A stretch of 64,000 nucleotides of DNA from Cyrtodaria siliqua (GCA_037043455.1 JAWPHD010004462.1:1-64000); one strand, 5' to 3'. Counted from the first letter of the stretch, positions 37,797 to 49,528 are shown. Notes: generated from the sequence alone by a model not told the origin. Numbers and translations are program-made.

Positions 37797-37936
37797 AGTA
37801 ATCAACTGTCTCAGTGTGATACGAAAAATATGTCACGACAACTCGTAATTCGGTTAAAAAACTAGTTTTTTTAACCGAATTACGAGTTCGAGTGACATAT
37901 TTTTTGTATCACACTGAGACTGTTGATTATTCTATT
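37797..37936. repeat. ~140 bp near-perfect palindrome in intron 3
   Basis: Left arm AGTAATCAACTGTCTCAGTG, then TGATACGAAAAATATGTCAC and ACTCGTAATTCGGTTAAAAA; the right arm is the reverse complement with a few changes, ending CAGTGTGATA-inverse and GTTGATTATT. The loop is only a few bases (CTAG centre). It lies in the 1.1 kb third intron, about 350 bases before the last exon. Confidence 0.92.
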
Positions 37937-38286
37937 TATTATATACTTATCAGTGATTTCTTAAGGATATTTAATTGAAAAAAATCTTCCCTCGCGCCTC
38001 CCTCGCAAGTTTCCCTCGCGTATGAATACATTTAGCTGATTTTGAAATGAGCAGTTAAAACTTGCTTGTTGAAAACATTAGCAAGCTACAGTATCATTAA
38101 ATACAAAAATGGTAAAAAAGTAGTTCCGGCAAAGTGAAAAATGATATCGTCACTGGTGTGACAAAAAAAGGTCGCTGTGCATGGGGTGGAGGGTGGTGCG
38201 GGGTTAAACCGGGTGCTAGAGTACAACGCACTTCACTCTTATCAATTATTCATGATTATTATTTATTTATATCCAATTTCTTTCAG

Positions 38287-39995
38287 AGGAATTGCAATTA
38301 GGGATAGGGTCTCCAAAGGCTCTTGACCTGATAATGGATTACATATGTAATGGCGGTGATGACATACCAATCGAAGATGACCAGATACCGGAAATTCTTG
38401 AACTCGCAGACTTTCTCGACATACCAGATATAATTCAATACTGCGATAATAAAATTCGTACAGCACAAATAACATCAAAAAACTGCTTTCAGCTAGTTCA
38501 GCTATGCACATTATATGACATCGATCAAGCGAACTTCACTAAATACGTCCGCGCAAATTTAGTAGAACTAGTTCGGGAGGATGACATGCTTAGTATCGAT
38601 CGAGTATCGTTGGAGAGTCTGTTACGCGACGAGACATTGTCGTATATGTCGACAATAAACTGGCTGTGGTTTATCATACGATGGTGCAACCTCAACGAAA
38701 CACGACAAGCAATGTTTCCAGATTTGTTTCAAGAACTTGATCTTCGCAAGATAGATAAAGCTCAGATAACGCAGTCGTTGACAACGGAGCCGTTAATGAA
38801 GATGCATCCAGTCTGTCTAGAAGCGTGCTACAATAGACTAGCTGTAGAGGATACCGAAATACCAATGGTGTTAATTTTATTTTCTCACAGAGACATTCTT
38901 TTGAATACACTTACTTCTGCTTCGTACTCAATCAATATTCCAGACTATGGTTTAGGCACAGAATATTCAAGTTGTGACAAACTGAACGTACTACGAGGTG
39001 TTTCGCCTTCATCCAAAGTAATGAGAGTATCTTTGTTAAACACAAGCGTATCGGAAACAAAAGATGTTGTTTGCTCAAACGGGATGGATTCAACTTGGAC
39101 ACAATGGACTCATTATCTTAATACAGATGAATTTGACATTGTGGTTAATTGTAGAACCTATGTGTCCAGAAAACATCCATCCGTTTCGACACTCTGTCGC
39201 GTTGTAAAGGAAACAAAATCAACGGTGTGCATAGAACCGTTCATTGATATGTTATTTCACGTTGAAATCGTGGTTGTTATCGATTCGACTCTGTATATTT
39301 GCCAAAATATGAATCGGATGAAAACACTTTATAGGATTTCACTTAAAGATAGTTGCATGCGCTCACGTGATTTAACCAGCTCTTTAAACACTTTCGGCGA
39401 GGACATACTTTCAGTCGTATCAGGAGAACAACAGCTGCTCGTTTGTACTTCTCATAGAATAATACGCCTGAATTGTATTACACTGGATATTGAAAGTATT
39501 GACGACAATGGCAGAAGTACTGAAGAAAGCGGGCTTGACATCGTCTCACCAAGTTTTGTATATCAAACTAACTCAATATATCGCATCAACAACATTGGAA
39601 GAAAATGGAGGTATGAACAAATAACTGATGATGGAAAAGTATTGCCTCCAGATGATATTGAAATACCAGTTACTGGCGACATTTTTTGGTTCCAAATTGA
39701 AAACATATTTCCGGTACAGATTCCTCGGACATACGATTTGTGTCATGTGATGTGCCCCCATTGTGACCCAGACATAGAAAACAAGATCGAACAAATGAAA
39801 ATGGAAGTAGAGAGCATGTACAGTAAATGGCGTCCTAGCATGTATTACCGCGACGACGACGACGACGACAATTTCTATGAAGAATTCTACGAGGAGGACA
39901 ATTATTCCGACGAGGACAATTATTCCGACAACAACGCCAATGAGTTTTACTGGGATGCAAGTGCCGATGAATGGTGTGAAAATCCGTATAGATAA
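38287..39995 (+). CDS. BTB/BACK (kelch-like) protein, terminal coding exon
   Basis: Last exon of the only host gene seen; acceptor TTTCTTTCAG, stop at 39993-39995. With exons 1-3 the protein is 683 residues. In order (full numbering): end of the BTB domain to about 175 (ALDLIMDYIC.., EILELADFLDIPDIIQYCDNKI), BACK-type helices about 176-271 (NCFQLVQLCTLYDID, FIIRWCNLN), then about 300 residues of mostly beta-strand character in the place of the kelch propeller but without the usual double-Gly kelch motifs, a C-x3-C-x2-C cluster near 600 (CHVMCPHC) followed by a short helix that could coil, and an acidic Tyr-rich tail (about 634-683) containing a six-Asp run coded by GAC repeats. BTB/BACK proteins usually act as substrate adaptors of Cullin-3 ubiquitin ligases; that role is inferred from the family. 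It cannot be assigned to a named KLHL/KBTBD member. The reading frame stays open upstream to 38287, where the intron ends, so the first ATG inside the exon is not the start. Confidence 0.85.
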
Positions 39996-41160
39996 CCATT
40001 AGGTCAAGAGACGACTGAAATACTGCTTTTCATTTTCTATTATATTAATAACAGATTAAGAGTTATTTCTCGATGTTACTTCAACAAAACACGCAGAGTA
40101 TATTTTCAGCGTATACTATTCTAATGTTGGAAAATGTAATCTTTACTTTCTGGGGCGTTTTTTTTTCCGAATGTCTTTGGTGTACTTAGCACTAAGAAAC
40201 GCATTGAATCACACTCACACAAAGTGAACAAAGGATAACGTCTACAATGATAACTGTACATCGATAGAAATAATATATTGAGCAACTGATTTGATTGGCC
40301 CAATTGTAAAACGCAATGATTGTCATCCGACAGTCATGGCTATACTGTTTTTCACTGAATAGGTGTATATTTTGGATGTTACTTTGTCGATCGCAGTTAA
40401 AGAAATGAAATAGGTTTGTTATAAAACCACCTTATATACGGGTTACCAGTCATGTTTCACGAGCTTGAACTTGATAGTAAACCAAGCTTTAAATCATCGC
40501 TCCAATTTGCTTTAGGTACACACTCACCAGCCTTTTTAAGAGCTATAGTATCTTTAAGGTGATTATTTTGTTGTGAATGAAAAACATCAATGGGTTGTCT
40601 CCTTTTCATATAACAACACTTTCGCCGATTTCATGTAGCGGAAGGAATTCAACCGTTAATTAATGTCCGACTCCGGGACAGGTTTACCTTCATGAGTGTA
40701 TGCTATCCATAATGTTAATTAAACAATGCATACCATTAGTGTATTTTCATGCTGTTCTTATATATGTGTATTTACTTATTGTTATAATATAGTGCCTTTC
40801 ACATTGCATGTTTTTGTCGAATACAGTTTTGAATTAAATTGGATCTTATACAATGGTTTAAATTATTATCCGAGTTTTTGTAGCAGAATATATACCAATA
40901 GCTGTGAGAATCAGAACTATATGGTTTTATATTATGTACCTACCATAGAGCTATGACGCGTCGAGGTTTCCAAGGCAATGCCTGAATAAACAACCGCCGT
41001 ATTTCTATTGACTTAATATTAAATGCCACATGTCCATGTATAACACTTATCAAAGAGAATGAAATTAAGCTGATCATGTAAAAAAAAAAATTGGCAACGA
41101 TTGTATATTTTCAGACATTTTGTTTGTTTTCCTTTCGAAATATTTTGCTCTCGTCTGAAA
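39996..41160. other. 3' flank of the BTB gene
   Basis: Presumed 3' UTR followed by intergenic DNA. No other gene was recognised. A short A-run occurs at about 41080. Confidence 0.4.
40985..40990 (+). other. Candidate polyadenylation signal AATAAA
   Basis: First clear AATAAA downstream of the BTB gene stop at 39995, giving a 3' UTR of about 1 kb. Variant signals may be used closer to the stop, so this is only a candidate. Confidence 0.25.
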
Positions 41161-41164
41161 TCTC

Positions 41165-41330
41165 ATTCCGTAATTTGTTATATATGGCGGCGATGTTTTG
41201 TGGTGGAAGCAGACCACACATTTTTCCTGGGTAGAACCAGTACTGCACACCTCACCGCCATTTGTTACTTACAGGACGAGCTCCCAGTGGGATTCGAACC
41301 CTCAGCGGTGAGAGACGCAGAACGAACGAA
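41165..41330 (-). mobile_element. tRNA-derived SINE fragment, minus strand
   Basis: Read on the minus strand: a B-box region GGGTTCGAATCCCACTGGGA, then GCTCGTCCTGTAAGTAAC, then a body with TACTGGTTCTACCCAGGAAA. The body phrase is shared with the plus-strand SINE at about 16030. The A box is not kept, so the copy is truncated at its 5' end. Confidence 0.7.
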
Positions 41331-41976
41331 GAATGGACACTGACTTAACGGAGAATTAACGTGTGATGCACACTGAATGAACAGTGCACAATATATGTAC
41401 GGAACGTAAATTGAACTTCAAATGCATTGTATTAACGCAAAATGAACATGAATGCACTTTATAGAATAAATAAACAATGCAAATATAAAGCATGACTTGT
41501 CTATTGTTGAATCCAAGATCTTATATAAACCAGAAATGTGTCTGTGGACATGAATGCCCCCGCAGTAAGCTATCGGCTGAACTGAGACATATTTTCAACG
41601 AAAGTCAATTGACCGGAACACTCAAACGTATGTTTAAAGTTCAGGACAAGAAAGTATAACGTTCGTACGGAAATGTGACGTCATGCTTCACTATATGCCA
41701 CACTCCCCAGGCAGGAGCATAAACACATTTAAATCAAATTAAGAGCAGGTTTTAAATTGTCCGCCATTTTCTGAATTATCATCGTTAGCCTCTAAAAGAC
41801 CTGTACAACTAACTACGGTAACGATTACGGTAAGGATTACGATAAAGAATACCGACTAAAACAGAGGGGTTGTCTAAAGAAGCATTACTTCTTGAATGCT
41901 CGACCAAGCGTTTGCTCATCACTGTTTATCGGCCATTGACATTTATTATTGACACTAGATGAACTTGTAAGAAAAA

Positions 41977-42065
41977 GTGGGTGATCTGCCACTTCTACAA
42001 AAAAATCGACCTTGATATATAGCCTAAAATGTGCTGAAAATAATATACACTACCTTTCAACTAAA
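41977..42065 (+). repeat. Short dispersed repeat, also at 9475-9550
   Basis: GTGATCTGCCACTTCTACAA, then ATCGACCTTGATATATAGCC and TAAAATGTGCTGAAA match about 9475-9550 (GTGATCTGCCTCTACCACAA.., ATCGACCGTCATATATGGCC..) with roughly 80% identity. No coding. Confidence 0.7.
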
Positions 42066-42544
42066 CAGCTAACCATCATTATTTAAGAATTAATTAAACT
42101 AGTTGTCATAAATGATATGAAGAGATGGTTTACAGAGCAATATATCATTTTTGCAAACGACCAGTTATTCGCCATGCTTCCTTTTCTAAGAGCCTCACCT
42201 AATGAAGTTGATATTCGCTTCATACCGTCATCACAAACTGGTTTAATTTATTTAATAAATGTTGTATTCACTTGATACTTTCTTTTGAAACAATTACTTT
42301 TTAATTAATTTAAACATTTTTTGCATTCCTTTGAAATAATTACTTTTTAATCTCGAATATACTTCATTTTCCAAGTAGGTGGGACTATTTACGCTCGGCT
42401 GCGGACGCATAGAAAGTGGCTTTTCCACTTCAAGGAGGTGAACAAACTGTACGGATTGCATGCACACACTGCGCTTGCATCCGGTGTGTCTTAGAAAATG
42501 GATATTCCACTGCATGAAAAGTAAATACAAGAGTTAATTCGGAT

Positions 42545-43018
42545 GTTTATTCGGTTTTGCCGGTAGTAAATGGAAAACTCCACGAAGCGCATTTTTGTTC
42601 GGCCTTTATGCGGTTTTAAAAGCCGGTAGTGAATGGCAATTTGCCATAAAAAAATTACGCGATTCATGGATTACTACCGACGTTTAAAACCGTATAAACG
42701 CTGAAAAAAATGCGAAACAATTCTTTAATAAATGAGCACTCAAGTATAACAAACATTGCAAAATAAAAAAAATAACCTTCAATAGTGGCGGCCTCAACCA
42801 TTTTGGCCTTTATGCGGTTTTAAACGCCGTTAGTGAATGGCAATTTGCCATCAAATACTAACGCGATTCGTGGATTACGCCCTTTACTACCGACGTTTAA
42901 AACCGTATAAACGCAGAAAAAAATGCGAAACAATTCTTTAATAAATGAGCACTCAAGTATAACAGACATTGCAAAATAAAAAAAATAACCTTCAATAGTG
43001 GCGGTCTCAACCATTTCG
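42545..43018. repeat. Tandemly duplicated palindromic MITE-like units (~208 bp)
   Basis: Two long copies (about 42600-42808 and 42809-43018) of a block with inverted arms: TTTATGCGGTTTTAAACGCC..AGTGAATGG on one side and CTACCGACGTTTAAAACCGT.ATAAACGC on the other. Each ends with 'gcgaaacaattctttaataaatgagcactcaag' and 'ataaccttcaatagtggcgg'. A partial arm (CGGTTTTGCCGGTAGTAAATGG) lies just upstream at 42552. Non-coding. Confidence 0.88.
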
Positions 43019-43019
43019 A

Positions 43020-43500
43020 TGTTAGGATTAACTGATAAATTCAATTGTTCTATAGTGCATTCAATACGATAGGCGCTCGCGCTGCACGATGTTTCAGTTT
43101 TTCAAAACCCCACAGGTTTTTGTTAGGTCAGATATTGAAATAAAACGTAGTACAATTTGAGTTGTTAGTACTACCATAGGTTTAAATACATTTATTGGTG
43201 CAATAATTATCAACAGTTAGGAATATGTAAAGACATTTATTGGCACAATTCAAATGTGTAAAAGAACGAACAGAATACAGCGACTTAAATAAAAATGTAG
43301 CAAAATTGCCGTTTGTCCCTTTAAATGTATCCTGGTGCGCAACCTAGAATAGCACACATTGCTGCCCCGCAATGAATGGATATACTTGCAAATAAAGGGT
43401 TTATTTAATTTCATGCATTATATTTATACAGTTTAAAATAGAAAATATCAATATTTGTCCACAGCGCAAGAAACCCTTTAATAATTGACAGTGAATTGTT
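43020..43500. other. No gene recognised
   Basis: Includes a TTAA-type end at about 43305-43323 (GCCGTTTGTCCCTTTAA) similar in style to the ends of the TTAA MITEs, but no partner end was found. Confidence 0.35.
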
Positions 43501-43502
43501 CA

Positions 43503-43620
43503 CTTAACAATTCGAGCTCCCAGTGGGATTTGAACCCGCAGGTGTGAGAGACGAGAACGTTTAGACGCAGTTTCGTTTTAGACGCAGTGTCTTCACTATA
43601 TCGACTATTGCGGCCATTTT
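43503..43620 (-). mobile_element. tRNA-derived SINE head fragment, minus strand
   Basis: On the minus strand: GTGAAGACACTGCGTCTA, CGTTCTCGTCTCTCACACCT, then the B box GCGGGTTCAAATCCCACTGG and GAGCTCG. It matches the head of the SINE at 41165-41330; the body is missing. Confidence 0.6.
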
Positions 43621-44550
43621 AGGGTAAAACATAGGGGATAAAGGCGTATGTATCATGTACTAAGGCGGATTCAGGGATAGGGCGGTCTCGGCGCACCCAC
43701 CCTCTGAATTTCTACAAGTGTAACCTATTCATGCCATGGATTACATGGGGCGCACGCCATTTCTATTGTTAGTCATCATTGGACTTAACATAAAAAGTAT
43801 TCTGGAAAAATAAAACAGAATTCACAATCTTCATGTAGAAAAACATTTTAATGGAAGGATCCTCCGCTCGCCCCTCTTCCGCCCATCTGACACACAAATA
43901 CTCAAACCAACATCTTGGATCTGCGTCTGGTCTGTACCCTCCTCTCAAAACACGTTGTTATAGATCAAATATTAAGGCAAGCCCCTTCAAAACTCCAACC
44001 GAGTCTGGGTGGTTGCATCGAAGACTGTATTAAGAAAAATAGTCTGAATGTTCGATGCATATGAGGTTTATATATACTCTTTTGCAAAAGAAAGTGTACA
44101 CTTTGAACATTTTACTTTACACCCTATCCTTTTTATCAAAAGACAGTCCTTTATTGATTTAACCTATCGAAAACCAAATGACAACATGATATTGGCAATG
44201 AGTGATGAAAACGTTAGTAGCAAACATGACATATTAACTAAAACAAATCACAGTGCACACTTTATTTTGCAACTCAGTATATATACATGTATTCACAGAA
44301 ATATAAATAACATGTATTTTTTAATTTGATTTTTATTTGCTTTTTTCTACACAACCCTCTGTGAGCCTATGAAAAGCAAAGTAGTTACACAACTTTGAGA
44401 TCAGCCCCAAACGTGTTCTCGTGCTTCGTATTTAGTTAGTTGTACAGGTCTAATAGTACTTATTCATAGTATAACATAACAAAACAAAACGAAATGAACA
44501 AAATGAACTTTCCTTACAGCCAGTTAAATTGCGTAGGCTTAGCATATACA
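43621..44550. other. No gene recognised
   Basis: Short ORFs at 43851-44033 and 44048-44329 have no recognised domain. Confidence 0.4.
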
Positions 44551-45010
44551 CTGAAACGCAAAAGAAACGCAACACAAGTATTTCCGCTATATATTGTATG
44601 TACATTATGCTGCTGTTAATCAAATAGTACACGGCTACGTAAGACCTTTCCTTTAGGAGAAAAATACTTAAACAAAACATAATACAGCAAATAGTATATA
44701 AGTTTCATTATTGACAGAGTACGCGTTTGGCTCTTTGGATGCAAAATTTTGCAAACTCTCAAACGCTAAATACAGTACTGAACTGGCTCAGTTTTTCAAA
44801 GAGCAACTTCAACATTTATGAAGTTCTTGCTACACGGTGTAGTGTGATTAAAACGTCTACAACATCACAGTTGTGTCCTTTCTCCAGTTAACTGCAACAT
44901 TTTTTTTACAAAACATCTTGGGATTTATTTGTAATATTATGTGCAATTAAGTGTGCAGTATTTACAATATATAGCGGAAATTCCCATGTTGCGTTTCTTT
45001 TGCGTTTCAG
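44551..45010. mobile_element. 460 bp MITE with ~48 bp inverted ends
   Basis: The left end CTGAAACGCAAAAGAAACGC followed by AAC.....TTTCCGCTATATATTGTA is mirrored at 44962-45010. The flanks are TATACA on the left and TATATG on the right, which allows a TA target duplication, but the exact edge is uncertain. No ORF. By end length and AT flanks it could be a Tc1/mariner-type MITE. Confidence 0.8.
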
Positions 45011-45524
45011 TATATGTTCAAATTATCTAGAGAAGACTTTGACGGCGGTATAACGGCGATTCTCCAGTTCTACGTGGAGGAAGCTATATACAAGAACAAG
45101 AATAAGAAAAAGCAATTGTCTACTGAAAAGAACACGGGGAATATGTACACTCAGCAAAACGAACTTCGTTTTATTATTCCGGACTTCTAAAACTTATTAT
45201 CGCAACCCTAATCTACTTTCAAAACATAAAAGTAATTTAAGAACCCTTCTGCGACAAGAACTATCAAAACCATACTTCTATGATGACGTGATTTACAGAC
45301 TTTGTAAGATCGTTGGTCATAATTACTTTCATACTATCTTTGTTAAACTTGTTAAAATGTTTATCAAAAGACGCTATGACCCTATCGTTTCGCAATGCAC
45401 TGCATGTTTAGTGGTTAACCCATTTACATTTCACCACTATGCTTTCCTCTTTGATTGTGCGATGACCGGACAGATTGTGGACCTTCTAATGACGTATATT
45501 TAAATTTTTATAGGATGGTAGCGT

Positions 45525-45800
45525 TTGATGTTTAATCTTGTCTTGTCGTACCCTTTTACGGTTTCTTCTATTGGTGCTCTGGCCTCTGCCAAGTCATTGT
45601 GTACTTGTTTTGTGGCTTTCTATGCTTTGATTTATATTCATACATACATGATCGTGTATGTGTTATACTTATATTGCCTATTAATGCTGCATTGTCTGTT
45701 AGAGAATATAACCTGGCGAAGATATCTTTATTTACACTGTCCCATGCATTGGGATTACAATAGGGTAAGAGTGAAGTTTGGTGCACCATTGACGTAAAAT
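45525..45800 (+). repeat. Dispersed repeat, inverted relative to 47517-47762
   Basis: The plus strand reads ..ATTGGTGCTCTGGCCTCTGC..CTTATATTGCCTATTAATGC.. and the same phrases appear on the minus strand at 47517-47762. The two 80-90 codon translations align (ALASA[K/R]SL.., LYCLLML.C.LE, YLHCP, RVR[V]KFGAP) but have no domain, and similarity is equally strong at DNA level, so I read this as a repeat and not a gene. Confidence 0.75.
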
Positions 45801-46213
45801 ACGACTTTTCAACACTTTTACACGTTACTATCAAATAATTATGTAGTTCTAAGTAAACCGACAAACACAATAGTATCCTCCTTGATACATAAAGTGGGCT
45901 ATTTAATATTTAAAGATATTAATATTAAAAGGAGACCTTTTATTTTAATGGTTTCTGGAGTGTTATACATTTTAGAATAGAATGGAAGCTAAGCTGTAGC
46001 ATTGTTGTAAACTGCTCATATACACGTTATTTAGAGTGCTGCTCTCAGGTCGTCTATAGATTCCTCTGTCATATGTGCATGCCTGACGGAGAATTGAACT
46101 GAATGTTGTTTAACAGCACATAAAGATATTAAGACATTTTCGAGCTGCCCTAAGGAAAGCGGTAGAATACATAGAGATATGTTAATTGTGCCTTACTCCT
46201 ATATATATATACA

Positions 46214-46692
46214 TACTGAGCAAAAATAAAAAGCATCCCATTTTCTTTTTCTTAATATATAGATAGCAAAACAGGAAATAATAAATGATGTATATAGAAT
46301 CGACCACCACCAATAGTCCTAACAAAATATTTTCTTGAAAATTTCATGCAGTTTTGGTAAAAATACATAAAATCTGCGTACCTCAATTTGTCCAAGACAA
46401 TATTCTATAAACGTTGCTTTCGAAAAAAATCACAGAAAAACACAACACCGATTGTTTAGGTAGGTAGCAGCTTTTGACTATCAAAAAACATCAAATTACG
46501 TCCGTTTAAGGTTTCAAAAGCATCCATAAAAGAGTATTGCTTGGCAAAATTTGAAATATATTTAGTACACAGCGAAGTTTGCTTAAAAACATAAAATATT
46601 TTTTAATAAAAGCGCTGTTCAAGTTGTCCTACTCCCTCAAAAATTGGCCTAAGGGAATACCAGCAAAAAGGGCGTTACTTTTTTGCTGAGTA
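46214..46692. mobile_element. ~480 bp MITE with TACTGAGCAAAAA ends
   Basis: Left end TACTGAGCAAAAATAAAAAGCATCCC, right end in reverse complement TACTCAGCAAAAAAGTAACGCCC. The ends are imperfect over about 25 bases and TA-rich DNA flanks both. Ends of this type are seen in Tc1/mariner-like elements. No transposase. Confidence 0.6.
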
Positions 46693-46784
46693 AATATATA
46701 TCGACTATAACGACTATATTCCTATGCTTTTTTAATGCGCTTATAGGGTCGACTCAGATAAACAGGACTGTCCGGTTTACGTTG

Positions 46785-47265
46785 CTATATGTATAAAAAT
46801 TGAACAAAACAACACAGAAATATGAAGGGAGGTGGGGGTGGAGGGGGGGGGGGGCTGATGCGGTGAGGTGGGAGGGGGGAGGGGGCAACATAACTATATG
46901 TATAAGAACCTACCAAAACAAAAGAAAAATCGAGTTGCGAGTGTGTGTGTGGGGGTGGGGGAGCAGCAGAGTTATATGTATAATAATTGAGCAAAATAAC
47001 ACAGAAATATGTAACATAAAACTCAATATGGAGTGTGGGGGCGGGGGAGGCGGGGTGGGAAGGCGAGGCCAGGGGGGAAACATAGCTATATGTATAAGAA
47101 TTTACCAAAATAAAACAGAAATATGTAAAAAAAAAATGTAATAAAAAAAAATCGAGTTTGGGGAGGTGGGATTGGGGTTGCGGAGGTGGGTGTGGGTGAG
47201 GCGGGAGAGGGAATAAAGCTATATGTGTAAGAACTGACCAAAACAACTCAGAAATATGTAGAAAG
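46785..47265. repeat. G-rich irregular tandem array (75-135 bp units)
   Basis: Five units share TATGTATAAGAATTGACC and AAAACAACACAGAAATATG (starts near 46791, 46902, 46977, 47090, 47225), each followed by a GTGGGGG..GGGGAGGCGG tract. The G tracts could form quadruplexes. The opposing 113- and 153-codon Gly/Pro-rich ORFs are by-products. Confidence 0.88.
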
Positions 47266-47339
47266 TTGAAGGGGGAGCGTGGGGACTTGGAGGAGGGAGC
47301 TCATGCCCAATGTGGTTGAAGTATGAATTAAGAAATCAG

Positions 47340-47765
47340 GAAGAGTAGCATTCAAGGAGGACAGTCAACCACAAAATACAGAAACAAACACACAAACAGA
47401 CAAACAAGAAGACAAAAGCAATACTAACGACATCACAAACACAAACGGGTTGACAATAGGACTACCGCCTTGGAACGGTCAGTGGCAAAGTAAGCCACTG
47501 GGGGTTTAAACCGGTTCTAGGGTGCACCAAACCTCACACGTACCCTACTGTCATTCATTAAAACAGGACAGTGTAAATAAAGAGATCCTTGCCATGATCT
47601 AATCTCTAACCAACAAGGCAGCATCAATAGGCAATATAAGTTAAACACAAATATGCTCGTGTAAATATAATACAAAAAAAACATTAGCCTAGAAAGAGCC
47701 ACAATGAAGGTACTCAATGACCTGGCAGAAGCCAGAGCAACAAGAGAATAAACCATTAACATGCT
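47340..47765 (-). repeat. Dispersed repeat, longest copy in the window
   Basis: On the minus strand: GCACCCTAGAACCGGTTTAA, ACCCCCAGTGGCTTAC, GACCGTTCCAAGGCGGTAG, TCCTATTGTCAACCC, then TTGTCTGTTTGTGTG and GACTGTCCTCCTTGAATGC. Fragments of the same family occur at about 25222, 26486, 27165, 38195 and 45525. Such a repeat is familiar from bivalve genomes (general knowledge). Confidence 0.75.
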
Positions 47766-47769
47766 TAAA

Positions 47770-49300
47770 TGGTAATACTATAATGAATAAACATTTAAAT
47801 GTGCATTGAATTATTCCAGAAATCAGCAGTTTTTGCTATTTTTCCAACCTTTAGACCAAAACAAATACATTTAGGGACAAATGAAACCTTTAAAAATAAG
47901 TAGAAATATAAAACACACATTTGAGGAAAGTTTTGTGCTTTTGTACGGCGTGTCTAGATTGGGCCCTAGATCCTGGGTTTTAGTCTTAGCTAGTTATTTC
48001 TTTGTAGGATTACACATTTTGCTACGATCTTAGTAGAAAAACAAACACATGAATTATATGAAGATTGCAAACACGTTTACCTTATTGATATATGTGTTAC
48101 TTTCTCTGTTGTTTGGCAGTTAGTGTAGAAACTATGTACATGGCTATTTTTTGTCTAAATGATGAATATACTACGAAAAATAAGAAAAGTTACAGTTTTA
48201 AAAAGTCTGCAAAACCATCTAAAAACTAGCGCTTATAGCAAACATACCATAGTCAAACTAGTGCGTAACTTCAAAAAACCAGCGCATATACATCTACAAA
48301 CTTATCTAGATTTCAGTCAAATGAGCATTTAAGACAAATATATATAACTTTTTCGGTACATACTGCTACGGTATATCATTTAATTAAACACGTTTGAAAG
48401 AAACAGCATTTAGACAAAGATATTAAAAAGAATGTTATAACATCATATACCAAACATTTTTCGCTATGACTAATGTAATAAATGAAATAAACGTATAAAA
48501 CATACATTAACATGTCTTGAAAGTTATCAGAGCTGAAAGCAGTGAAGAAAATGTAACTTAACGGTCGAACCAAATGAAATGTCGTAAAAATACTGTGTTT
48601 GTTTACATTTTCAATGCCAATTCAATCCCATGATGCAACTGGACTGGTCTACAAACTAACGTGTTAAATCTACAAACTCACTTTACCTACAGTGGTATCG
48701 AGGGATGAATTTTATTGATCAACATGACCTTGTTGTTCTGGTCAGTCTATATCTGATTGCTAGACCGAAGATAAATGCTGTTCTCCGAAGACTCCCGAAC
48801 GAGAATAACCGACCGGCAACGAACGTAAATAACCGAGCTTTTCCCGTGCATATGGCACTGTCATAACTTCACCACAATACTTTACATCTGTTTGTTTTTT
48901 TAAATTATAGTTTACACAGTTAATAAAATGTTGAAAAAAAAGTGTTTGTTCTGTTCAATTGATAACGAAAATATCAAGTTGGAAGTAAAATGTACAACGT
49001 TTGGTTACGTTAAAGACGTCTGACATAGTCTCGTCGAATATGGATTTTGTCTGCTGGGTACCCGTCCAAAATGTACTAAAATCTGTTAAGGACTATTGGT
49101 CGGCCATCTTTAAATAAAAAATATCCAAAATGGATGGGATATGGTCAAATGAAATTTTCAACCAAAAGCATATTGTAGGCATGAGTAATGTCGACCATAC
49201 ATGACAGTCAACGCTATTGACGTGAACATAAGTATTAGTTATAGAATGTCCAAAGAGGTGTTACGAGCTTACGCCTCGATATATTTCATGATGTATGCGT
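47770..49300. other. No gene or clear repeat recognised
   Basis: AT-rich, with only chance-length ORFs. The satellite array begins just after. Confidence 0.4.
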
Positions 49301-49302
49301 GT

Positions 49303-49528
49303 AACACAAGTTGGATATATTGAATCATCAAATTGCCTTGTCCGTGCATACACTAGGCTACACAGGATCATCACATTGCCTTATCCGTGTCTACTATGGG
49401 CTACAGTGAATCATCAAATTGTCTTGTCCGTGTATACACTAGGATACACTCAATCATCACAATACCTTGTCCGTGTATACACTGGGCTACACTGAATCAT
49501 CAAATTGTCTTGTCCATGTATTAGTGGG
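49303..49528. repeat. 43 bp minisatellite, first block
   Basis: About five units of the type AATCATCAAATTGCCTTGTC followed by CGTGTATACACTAGGCTACACT. Cut off at 49528 by the 3.5 kb TIR element, and resumes at 53038 with the same early variant. Confidence 0.9.

Noticed and set aside
38263..38511. Minus-strand ORFs across the BTB exon (also 38692-38910 and 39573-39794)
   Set aside because: Shadows of the strongly supported plus-strand BTB/BACK coding exon.
45525..45797. Conserved protein shared with 47517-47762
   Set aside because: The aligned peptides follow a DNA repeat present in several fragments in the window, in both orientations, with no known domain.
46785..47246. 153-codon Pro-rich minus ORF and 113-codon Gly-rich plus ORF
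   Set aside because: Both are translations of the same G-rich tandem repeats, and the repeated peptide follows the DNA unit.
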